The notes beneath the pieces were generated by a model. That model was given only the letters and a program-made list of their open reading frames with translations, searched no databases and was not told where the DNA came from. The position numbers and the translations under genes were made by a program. Of a stretch of DNA of 45,925 nt, positions 16,442 through 24,669 are shown piece by piece; positions within the stretch are counted from its first letter, which is position 1; each line of letters opens with the position of its first letter. Source of the DNA: Candidatus Pacearchaeota archaeon (GTDB taxonomy: Archaea > Nanobdellota > Nanobdellia > Pacearchaeales > GW2011-AR1); assembly GCA_018304985.1 (NCBI GenBank), contig JAGVWP010000029.1:1-45925 (forward strand). The letters are read 5' to 3'.

Positions 16442-16657
16442 TTAAGTCAAGTAATCAATAATTGCAAGCACCACTCCAAGAACTGTTGTTATAATTACTA
16501 CCCACCCTGCAATTAGCGCTATTGGCTCTCCACCAAGCCATTTTGGAAGAGCGAGAGTTCCATCAGCCATTGCAAATGCAACTGACAAAGAAACAATAAT
16601 TCCTGTAAGCCAGATAACGAAACTTAAAATTTTTCTAAGTGATGCACTTTTAGCCAT
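16442..16657 (-). CDS. small two-TM membrane protein, paralogue of 16039-16377
   Basis: MAKSASLRKILSFVIWLTGIIVSLSVAFA; SD aaaagagg. Confidence 0.6.
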   Translation of the reverse strand: MAKSASLRKILSFVIWLTGIIVSLSVAFAMADGTLALPKWLGGEPIALIAGWVVIITTVLGVVLAIIDYLT

Positions 16658-16739
16658 TTTTCATCCTCTTTTTATTAAATAATATCATCCTAACAATGAT
16701 ATTCTAGTATATATTTTGCAGTATATAAAGGTTTTGCTG

Positions 16740-16856
16740 ATGTTAAGTAAAATATCAAACTTAACATTTGCTCTTCATCTCTTGGTATCGAGCTAATACC
16801 TATTATTAGTAAAAAAATTAGCGAAATCTCCGAGCAGGAAGGTTTACTTAACAGCT
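16740..16856 (+). ncRNA. candidate structured RNA with mutually exclusive stems
   Basis: GTTAAGTAAA (16742-16751) pairs with TTTACTTAAC (16843-16852) or ATGTTAAG with CTTAACAT (16760-16767); GGTAT/ATACC hairpin; TATA-like gtatataaag upstream. Confidence 0.4.
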
Positions 16857-17113
16857 GAGAAAAGACATTTATATGTGATGTTAATTTGAAAATAATACAA
16901 TAACTTTGCCTGATTTATCCACTTGAATTGCTTATTTATTTAAAATTTTAACTTATTATCTTGAATTATAAGGCTAACCTTAAATTAATAATTTTGTTAG
17001 TGTATTTCAAAATTTAATAAATAACTGCGAAATAGTCGAGCAAGAGGAGACTATGTAGCAGAGTATCTTAAACCCGTCGAGCGTAGCGAGGCGATTTATT
17101 AAAAAATTAAAAA

Positions 17114-18784
17114 TCACATCTCTTCCATAACTTCAATTCCTAAAAGATAAAGAGAATTTTTTATTGTTGTTCTGAAAGCATTAACTAGTTTTATTCTGAA
17201 TTCTTCACAATCTTCTCCCAAAACTTTGCATGAATGATAGAATTCATTAAATGACTGAGATAGCTGGAAAGAATAATTTGCAATAATGCTTGGGTTTAAC
17301 TGCTTTTCTGCTTTTTCAACAGTTTGCGGAAATTCTGAAATTTTCTTTATCAGGTTTATTTCCTGGCTTGTAAGTTCTGGTATATCATAGCTTTTTGATT
17401 TGCTCTTTAATTTTGATTTTTCTGCTTTTCTAATTATTGAACTAGCTCTTGCATAGCTGTACTGTAAATAAGGGCCTGAATCTCCTTCGAAGTTAAGGGA
17501 ATTTTCCCAGCTGAAGATTATATTTTTATCATTGTCATTTCTTAACATTGCGTATTTAATAGCAGCTATGGCTATTTTTTTAGCATCTCCTTTTGTTTTT
17601 CTCTTTTTTATCTCTTCCTGCGCTTTTTTTACAGATTCTTTGAGGAATTCCTCTAAAAGAACAAGTTCTCCACGGCGGGTTGACATTTTTCTTGCTCCGC
17701 TATCTGTTTGAAGAAGAACAAAAGAATAATGAACAACTTCTGGATATGGAGAATTCAGAAGCTTAAGAGCTTCTTTTATCTGCTCAAAATAAAGTTTTTG
17801 ATCCTCTCCAAGAACTATTATATTTTTTCCTTTTTTCATTTTATCCAGTGTATAAGCTATGTCTCTCAAACCATAAAGCCCGGTTCCGTTGCTTCTTGCT
17901 AAAACAAAATAAGGAGCTTTCATTTTCCTTGCAACGGGAGTATTTGACTGATTTAAAACAAGCCTTCCTTCTTTATCTTCAAATAACTTACCTGTTTTTT
18001 CAAATTTTTTCAAGAGTTCTTTTGAGAAACTACCTACATATTCTGATTCATAATCAAACTTGTCAAATTTAATTCCTAATTCTTCAAATAGTTGCTTTTG
18101 ACCTTGAACACATATTCCAACTATTTTCCTGAAAAGATCAACTGTTTTTTTATCTTTATTTTCAAACCTCTCTAGCAGCTGAAAAATTTGTTTTTCAAGA
18201 CTTGGATTTTTTTCAAGTTTCTTTGAAATAGAAATATAATTATTAAGCATGCTATTGAAAGTGTCTTTTGGCTTGAAAACCAAAGCCAGCATTGCTATTT
18301 GCTTGCTTACATCATTCACATAATAATGAGTTTCAATATTATTTCCACGGAATTTCAAGATTCTTACAATTGAATCTCCGATTATTGAATTTCTTGTTCT
18401 TCCAACATGGGGAGAGGCGTTTGGATTAACGCTTGTATGCTCTACAAGAATCTTTTGTTTTTCTTTAGCAGATCCAAATTCTGAAACAGTTGCTTTTGCG
18501 AGGATTTGTTTTGCAAGCATTTTTTTATCAATAAAAAAATTAAGATAAGGCCCTTTGCATTCTACTCTTGAGATTTCTTTTAATGATTTTTTATTTTTAT
18601 TAATCTCTCTTGCTAATTCCATGGCAATTTCAGCTGGATTTTTTCTAAGCTCTTTGCTTAAAATATAGCACGGAAAGGCATAATCCCCCATTTCGCTGTT
18701 TGGGGGGATCTCTATAATTTTTTCAATTTCCTCTTTTTTCAGCTTTGTTGCTTTAGCCAGCAGGTCAACAATAATTTGTTTCAT
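17114..18784 (-). CDS. argS: arginyl-tRNA synthetase
   Basis: EHTSVNPNASPHVGRTRNSIIGDSI; KMSTRRGELVLL; DALR-like C-terminus. Confidence 0.95.
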   Translation of the reverse strand: MKQIIVDLLAKATKLKKEEIEKIIEIPPNSEMGDYAFPCYILSKELRKNPAEIAMELAREINKNKKSLKEISRVECKGPYLNFFIDKKMLAKQILAKATVSEFGSAKEKQKILVEHTSVNPNASPHVGRTRNSIIGDSIVRILKFRGNNIETHYYVNDVSKQIAMLALVFKPKDTFNSMLNNYISISKKLEKNPSLEKQIFQLLERFENKDKKTVDLFRKIVGICVQGQKQLFEELGIKFDKFDYESEYVGSFSKELLKKFEKTGKLFEDKEGRLVLNQSNTPVARKMKAPYFVLARSNGTGLYGLRDIAYTLDKMKKGKNIIVLGEDQKLYFEQIKEALKLLNSPYPEVVHYSFVLLQTDSGARKMSTRRGELVLLEEFLKESVKKAQEEIKKRKTKGDAKKIAIAAIKYAMLRNDNDKNIIFSWENSLNFEGDSGPYLQYSYARASSIIRKAEKSKLKSKSKSYDIPELTSQEINLIKKISEFPQTVEKAEKQLNPSIIANYSFQLSQSFNEFYHSCKVLGEDCEEFRIKLVNAFRTTIKNSLYLLGIEVMEEM

Positions 18785-18870
18785 GAAGATATAAGAAGAA
18801 AGTGATTAATAAATGTTGTTGAAAGTCTAATGCAATAAAACTTATAAATGAGATATAATCAGAAAAATGT

Positions 18871-19233
18871 ATGAAACAATCTTTAGGTCTAGGAGAAATA
18901 TTAACTAGTTGGCTTAATGAAAGAGAAAAGATATCTAATTTTCCATGGCTATCTTGTGTAAACTCTATTGAAGAAATAAGCGATGGACAAAATTTAATTA
19001 TTATAAATAAAGATACTAAATTAAGGGTTTATGAAGATGTAAGATTTCAAGGCCCGGCAATTAATGGAGTAATTACAATGAAATTTCATAGAAAATATCA
19101 AGAATTAAGATATAGTTTTAAAGAAGGAAAGTTTGTAAGAGAAGAAAAAGAAATTGATTCTTCTAGTGGGTTAATATCAGATAGAGAGATTAGCAAAGGC
19201 AATTATTATGTTCAAACTCCAGCAGAAGGATAA
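18871..19233 (+). CDS. hypothetical protein
   Basis: 120 aa ORF with upstream TATA-like aacttataaatg. Confidence 0.6.
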   Translation: MKQSLGLGEILTSWLNEREKISNFPWLSCVNSIEEISDGQNLIIINKDTKLRVYEDVRFQGPAINGVITMKFHRKYQELRYSFKEGKFVREEKEIDSSSGLISDREISKGNYYVQTPAEG

Positions 19234-19294
19234 TTAATTTTATTATATATTTAAACACAATAATATATAAAAATACATTAATCTAAATTCTTTT

Positions 19295-19774
19295 ATGACA
19301 ACAGCAGTTTTAGATAGAATTTTAGAAGAAAGAAGTAGATTATTAAGAAAAGTTTTTGTTGATTTAAGCAATGTAATATGTGATACTGAAGGAACAGTAA
19401 TGTTTCATTCTGAAAGAGGATTAGATGGAGATTATACTGAACTTTATTGGAGAACTAGTGGTAATAGCCAAGACAGTACATTTGGAGGAGAAGTGGATGT
19501 AAGGGTAAGAAAAACTGATGGTGATAATCCAAAAAGTCAATTAACAATTGATGTTTATCATATGAAAAAAATAAGGGCAGATGCACATGGGATGATTACT
19601 GGTTATTTTCCTGAAGAAATTCTAAAAGCATTAGAAGTTCATAGAAGAATTGAAAATTATTTAACTGAACATGGAAGAAAAGTAGCTGAGATGGATTACA
19701 ATATTAAATATAATTTAGCAGTTGAACAAAATGAATCCGAATTACAAAATCCTGATCAATTAAGTTTAGTTTAA
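19295..19774 (+). CDS. hypothetical protein
   Basis: 159 aa ORF preceded by TATA-like tatatataaaaat sequence. Confidence 0.6.
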   Translation: MTTAVLDRILEERSRLLRKVFVDLSNVICDTEGTVMFHSERGLDGDYTELYWRTSGNSQDSTFGGEVDVRVRKTDGDNPKSQLTIDVYHMKKIRADAHGMITGYFPEEILKALEVHRRIENYLTEHGRKVAEMDYNIKYNLAVEQNESELQNPDQLSLV

Positions 19775-19781
19775 TTATCCT

Positions 19782-20078
19782 TTAACCCACAACTACTTTA
19801 TCGCCGCAGCTTCCGCAGAACATATCTCCGGCATTGACAATATTATAGCATTTCATGCATATTGATTGTTTTGATTTTGCTTCCATTTTTGTTCCGCATG
19901 CAGGGCAGAATTTAATATGGTGCTCAACTTCTTTCTTGCATGATTCATTAGGGCAGAATTTTGGTTCTTTTTTTTCAATAGTGGCTTTATATCCCGGCCT
20001 GTTTGAAACAAGCTTTGAGAAAGCATCCTGAATTGCAGTTTCATCCTGATATTTTCTTAAATCTAGATTGCTACCCAT
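19782..20078 (-). CDS. double zinc-ribbon protein
   Basis: MGSNLDLRKY..; FCPNESCKKEVEHHIKFCPACGTKM and ICMKCYNIVNAGDMFCGSCGDK; start revised from 20210. Confidence 0.75.
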   Translation of the reverse strand: MGSNLDLRKYQDETAIQDAFSKLVSNRPGYKATIEKKEPKFCPNESCKKEVEHHIKFCPACGTKMEAKSKQSICMKCYNIVNAGDMFCGSCGDKVVVG

Positions 20079-20181
20079 ATAAAAGACACCAAGGTTTCTT
20101 TTATGAAACTTCCTTTTTAATGTTCTCCTTTTTAATTTTAATTTATAGATAGAGTAGTTTTTAAATTTTATTGAAGTAAAA

Positions 20182-20388
20182 TTAATCTTGAGTAAGATAA
20201 ATCTCAACATATTCCTGATGTTCCTTCATACAATCTATACTGCAATATCTTCTTCCACTTACAAAATCAATAATATTCGCAGCTTCTGATCCGCAATTTA
20301 AACACTTTTCATCTGGTTGTTTTAAATTAATAGAATTCAGCAATCTTTCTAATCTTGTATTAATTAATGCCCTGGAAAATTCATACAT
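20182..20388 (-). CDS. small zinc-finger protein
   Basis: CLNCGSEAANIIDFVSGRRYCSIDCMKEH. Confidence 0.65.
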   Translation of the reverse strand: MYEFSRALINTRLERLLNSINLKQPDEKCLNCGSEAANIIDFVSGRRYCSIDCMKEHQEYVEIYLTQD

Positions 20389-20467
20389 TAAGTAATTATT
20401 ATAATATATTATTTAAATATTGTTACAATACGATAAATTATTAAAACCCTTTATTCTTAGTTTTAAA

Positions 20468-20641
20468 ATGGCAGAGAAATGTGAATTATGCAATGAGAAA
20501 ATTGAAGAAACCTTTCTTGGAAAGTTAAATGGCACAACTATAAGGGTTGAGAAGAATACTAGAACTGGATTTGTTTATGTATGCAATGGTTGCCAAAGAG
20601 AACATAGGGATGAATTAATAAAAAATGTTAATAAGACCTAG
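20468..20641 (+). CDS. small zinc-finger protein
   Basis: MAEKCELCNEKIEETFLGKLNGT..VCNGCQREH; start revised from 20420. Confidence 0.7.
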   Translation: MAEKCELCNEKIEETFLGKLNGTTIRVEKNTRTGFVYVCNGCQREHRDELIKNVNKT

Positions 20642-20681
20642 AAAGGGCAATGTAAAGGGCAACATAGTTACAAATTCAAAT

Positions 20682-20909
20682 ATGATTGAAGAAGCTGAAA
20701 AAGCTTATATCCGTGACTTTGATGATAATGTTGCTTCTCACGAGAATGAATGGGTTGTTTATAATGGAAATGAAATAGTTGGGTTTTACAGAAATTACTA
20801 TAAATTAAGAATGTCAATCAGCAAAAGAGATGATTTGGCTGGCAGAACACTTTATGCAAGAGAAATAAAATATGAAATATACCTTTGGCTGTTAAGCGAA
20901 AGAAAGTAA
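20682..20909 (+). CDS. hypothetical protein
   Basis: MIEEAEKAYIRDFDDNVASHENEWVVYNGNEIVGFY; internal ATG favoured over 20625. Confidence 0.55.
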   Translation: MIEEAEKAYIRDFDDNVASHENEWVVYNGNEIVGFYRNYYKLRMSISKRDDLAGRTLYAREIKYEIYLWLLSERK

Positions 20910-21189
20910 ATAAGAATAAATGCTTTATGCTAAAAAGTGCTTAATTTATTCGCTAGAACTGCTAATTTAAATAATTAATATAAAATTAACTTACTTAATC
21001 AATTTGTTCTTTAATTTTCAGAATGTTTAGCTAAACATACAATATTAAATTTTTCTATGTGAAAAATTTAGCCTAATTTGACATTTATTAAGATTATCTA
21101 TATTCACCTTAACTTAAATCAGTTTATAATCTATATAATAATTACTTAATCTTTTATTATTCAAGAATATATGCATTATTAAAAATAAT

Positions 21190-21342
21190 CTAATCTATTT
21201 TCTCAATTATATCTTCAACGCTTTTTGTAATATGCTCTATTACATCTTCATCTGTTTTTTTTGGATTTTGTGACTTGTGCTTTAGAGCTTCAGCAGCTCC
21301 TGCAATAACTGCCATTTTAAGATTTGAATAATTTTCTGACAT
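21190..21342 (-). CDS. small conserved-looking hypothetical protein
   Basis: 50 aa MSENYSNLKMAVIAGAAEALKHKSQNPKKTDEDVIEHITKSVEDIIEKID; not in ORF track. Confidence 0.5.
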   Translation of the reverse strand: MSENYSNLKMAVIAGAAEALKHKSQNPKKTDEDVIEHITKSVEDIIEKID

Positions 21343-21425
21343 ATTATTTTATTTTTTACCTCTTTTATTTATATAATTGTATTATTTTAATGGTATTTAA
21401 AATTAATTGTGGTTTGTTTTAAGAT

Positions 21426-21875
21426 ATGTTGTCTACAATAAAAATTGTTTTAAAGCAATATCCCCTATACTTTTATATGATCTTATGGTTAACATTATTT
21501 GCTAGTGGAATAATTTTATTGAGTATTTTAATACTGGGCATTAAATGGAAAAGACTTAAACTATTTTTTCACGACGAAAATTACACTTATTTTGAAATTT
21601 GTTTTATTACATTATATTTTCTAGAACAGGCAGTATTTATAACTCTCTCTTATTTTTATCCAGATTATAGTATATTTTTAACTGGATTTTTTGCATTAAT
21701 TGTCATAAGCACAGTAGCTATGCAGAAAGTAATGCTTGAAAGCAAGAGCAATAAGATAGCAAAATTAAGCAATAGTTATATTGAAAAATTTAGAAAAGCA
21801 AGATTAAAGTATCAAAAAAGAATATCAGATATGAGAGACTATATAAAAGTCCTTGAAGAAAATAAAAATAATTAA
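21426..21875 (+). CDS. three-TM membrane protein with C-terminal coiled coil
   Basis: 149 aa; three hydrophobic segments then charged helix. Confidence 0.6.
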   Translation: MLSTIKIVLKQYPLYFYMILWLTLFASGIILLSILILGIKWKRLKLFFHDENYTYFEICFITLYFLEQAVFITLSYFYPDYSIFLTGFFALIVISTVAMQKVMLESKSNKIAKLSNSYIEKFRKARLKYQKRISDMRDYIKVLEENKNN

Positions 21876-22012
21876 AGAAGAAAAGTAATTTTTCGATGAA
21901 TATCCAATACTTCTTCCTCTATCTTATCAACATCTCTCTCAACTTCAGCAATTTCTTTATCAGCTAGTTTTAAATAACTTTTATTATTTTTAATACTTTT
22001 TCTTTTTGCCAT
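21872..22012 (-). CDS. small charged helical protein
   Basis: 46 aa MAKRKSIKNNKSYLKLADKEIAEVERDVDKIEEEVLDIHRKITFLL; SD aaaagagg; not in ORF track. Confidence 0.5.
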   Translation of the reverse strand: MAKRKSIKNNKSYLKLADKEIAEVERDVDKIEEEVLDIHRKITFLL

Positions 22013-22128
22013 TTATCTAACCTCTTTTAATTATAGATGTTATAATAACAATCTATATAAATTATTCGGTTAAGCTGTCTGCAAGCTAACAATAATATTT
22101 ATAAGCCAAACTAACAAGTAATTTACAT

Positions 22129-22250
22129 GTGGGAGTTCCAGAGTGGTCAAATGGGCAGGACTTAAGTCTGTTGCTTATAGCTAATAGCTTGATAATTGAA
22201 AGAAATCCTGTGGCTTAGTGCCTTCGGAGGTTCGAATCCTCCCTTCCACA
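22129..22250 (+). tRNA. tRNA-Leu(TAA) with 38-nt intron (22167-22204) at position 37/38
   Basis: Acceptor GTGGGAG/CTTCCAC, CAGGA/TCCTG anticodon stem, loop CTTAAG|A, long variable arm GGC..GCC, T arm GGAGGTTCGAATCCTCC, no encoded CCA. Confidence 0.9.
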
Positions 22251-22287
22251 TAAAAAGACTTAAATATTCTGAAAAAGTTAAATAAAT

Positions 22288-22479
22288 ATGGAAAAAGAAA
22301 TGAGAGAGATATTAAATGAATTGAGAACAATAAATGTTAATATAGAATTTATAAAAGAGCATATGATAGATGCAGACACCATTCTAATGCCTGAAGAAGA
22401 AGAAAAACTGAATAAAAGCGTAGAAGAATTCAGAAATGGAAAAACTACTCCTCTTATAATGTTCAAAAGAGAGGATTAA
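22288..22479 (+). CDS. putative antitoxin
   Basis: 63 aa MEKEMREILNELRTINVNIEFIKEHMIDADTILMPEEEEKLNKSVEEFRNGKTTPLIMFKRED; antitoxin-like composition, followed 1 nt later by a toxin-like remnant. Confidence 0.6.
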   Translation: MEKEMREILNELRTINVNIEFIKEHMIDADTILMPEEEEKLNKSVEEFRNGKTTPLIMFKRED

Positions 22480-22480
22480 A

Positions 22481-22591
22481 ATGCCAGATATAGAGCTTAG
22501 CGCTTCTGCCCAGATATTCTTGAAAAAATGTGAAAAAGAGATTTATGAACCTCCCTATGGCAAGACCATAGAGCATCCGAGAACTACCTAA
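22481..22591 (+). pseudogene. truncated RelE/ParE-like toxin remnant
   Basis: MPDIELSASAQIFLKKCEKEIYEPPYGKTIEHPRTT*: RelE-like N-terminus that stops after 36 aa. Confidence 0.55.
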
Positions 22592-22640
22592 ACTTAATAT
22601 TTAATTTTATTACTTATTTGAAAACATACCATATTAAATA

Positions 22641-22682
22641 ATAAAGACAACCAATGTTTTTCTTTATCAAACTTTCCTTTTA
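22641..22682. repeat. dispersed repeat family B, partial copy
   Basis: ataaagacaaccaatgtttttctttatcaaactttcctttta. Confidence 0.65.
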
Positions 22683-22874
22683 TTTGAGAAAATTTAGCCT
22701 TATTTAAGATTCATCAATTTTTAATTTATAGTTAACTAATCTCTATTATATATTTTTAACACATTATGGTTTTATCCCTGTGCCAAGAGCTTATGATTGA
22801 TCATATAGCAAATAAACAGAACTTTTCATGCTACCTATTAACTAGAATTAACTACTTTGCCGTAATTTTTATTG

Positions 22875-23022
22875 AAACGCTGTGAAAATGAATGGTATTT
22901 AAATGTAAGCTATTCATAATTGGAATAAAGTTTTTATCGTCGCAATTTTGTTTCATTGGCAGAAAGTAACTACAAAAAACTATTTTCTCGACGATAAAAA
23001 TGCTTTTAAAGTGGCAGCGTTT
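22875..23022. other. nested inverted-repeat element
   Basis: Outer aaacgctg/cagcgttt (22875-22882/23015-23022), inner tttttatcgtcg/cgacgataaaaa (22931-22942/22989-23000). Confidence 0.55.
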
Positions 23023-23170
23023 ACTCTTTTCATTCAAAATGATATCTCAAGAGGGAATAATAGCAAAAAGAGGCGCTGAATTAAAAACACTATTGCAACA
23101 AAGCTTTTATAGTTATACCAAATCGGATAACAACACTATATTGATTGAAAGGGGGTTAATGTAAAAAGAA

Positions 23171-24265
23171 ATGAGAAAAATTTTAGGATTGTTACTAATG
23201 ACATCTATGCTTCTGTCAGTTATGCCTATGGCATTTGCTACAAGCGTAGGAACAGGAATCGGAGTTGATGTAACAACTGAAGACTTCCCTCCATTAGTTT
23301 GGATGTGCGATGACAGAGTTGTTGAAGACGACGCAACTGAACCTGGAAGAGTTTCAGATGATGATGAAGAACTTGTCGAAAGAATAAATAATTATGCTTT
23401 CGAGGGTGAATCTATTCACTGGACTGTTCTAGTAATGGACAAAAACAAAATTGATCAGAATATAGATGTATTCGCTACAATCGGAGACTCACAGGGTGAA
23501 GGCAACGATATTGAAGTAAATTGTATCAGAATTGGATGCCAGCAACGTTTAATGGATCAGTGTAATGCACAAATCCTTGAAGAAGAAATCACTGAATGTG
23601 ATGATAACATAATGGATATGTTTGAATGTACTTTGACTGTTGAAACAGCAGACTCTATGTATGGAGAATACTGGGTAACTGTTGAAGCAGTTGATGGAGA
23701 TGGCTTGTCTGGCACTATGGATGAGAATGAATTCTGGTTCTTCAATCCAGTTATTGCTGTCAGTGTTGACGGTGATTTGGCTTTTGAAGATGTAAGGCCA
23801 GGAGCATTAGCTTATTCAGATACAATATTAGTTGGAAACGATGCTGATGACGGCTCAGGAGTAATGCTGGATATGTTTATATCTGGAACAGACTTCTATG
23901 ACAGTTCATCAAGCGGAGCAAGATGCCCAACAACAAACCAATTAGCTCTTGACAACTTCAGATACTTTGTAACTAACGGCGCATACTCCTCTCTTGGAGA
24001 TGATAATGATGATGCTGTTGATGCTGACAGAGATACTGATGATGAAGGTTATACAAATATAGAATATGGAATTGGATGGAATAATCCTGATCCATTCTAT
24101 GTAAATGCTGAAATATTACAAGACCAGCAAGTAGGACCTTACTACACTGCTAATTTGCTTGCACCTGGTGCTGAAATGGCATTGACCTTCAGATTGGATT
24201 TGCCAGAACCATGTAACGGAGACTTCGACTCAGGACAATTATTCTTCTGGGGAGAAGCAATATAA
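23171..24265 (+). CDS. secreted acidic surface protein (S-layer-like candidate)
   Basis: Signal peptide MRKILGLLLMTSMLLSVMPMAFA; Asp/Glu-rich, Cys-containing beta-type sequence. Confidence 0.7.
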   Translation: MRKILGLLLMTSMLLSVMPMAFATSVGTGIGVDVTTEDFPPLVWMCDDRVVEDDATEPGRVSDDDEELVERINNYAFEGESIHWTVLVMDKNKIDQNIDVFATIGDSQGEGNDIEVNCIRIGCQQRLMDQCNAQILEEEITECDDNIMDMFECTLTVETADSMYGEYWVTVEAVDGDGLSGTMDENEFWFFNPVIAVSVDGDLAFEDVRPGALAYSDTILVGNDADDGSGVMLDMFISGTDFYDSSSSGARCPTTNQLALDNFRYFVTNGAYSSLGDDNDDAVDADRDTDDEGYTNIEYGIGWNNPDPFYVNAEILQDQQVGPYYTANLLAPGAEMALTFRLDLPEPCNGDFDSGQLFFWGEAI

Positions 24266-24322
24266 AAGGGAATTTTAATTTTTTATTTTTTATTTTCCTT
24301 CCTTTTTATTTTTATAATAAAT

Positions 24323-24360
24323 AAAAACCACCAGCGGGTTTTTATGAATCCTGCAACCAT
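24323..24360. repeat. dispersed repeat family B, hairpin half
   Basis: aaaaaccaccagcgggtttttatgaatcctgcaaccat compared with 11041-11078. Confidence 0.6.
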
Positions 24361-24669
24361 TCATGTTATATGAATTCACAGAATCCTGCAACCATAGAAA
24401 AAGATTTAGGAAGTTAGGATTATATTTAAGATATTTATAAAATCATATGACTAATCTTGAATAAATAAAAAACAACTGTATCATTAAGTTATAAGTGAAA
24501 TTGCTAATATTCAAAATAAACCTTTGAAAAGACAAGCAAAAAACCTTAAGGTTTTAAAGGTCTCCAAAATTATAAAATTAAATAAAATTAATGTTTAAGT
24601 TATAACATTTAGAATATATTGCAATAGTATAAAATAAATCATAATTAATATTAAATACCTGTTGAATTA

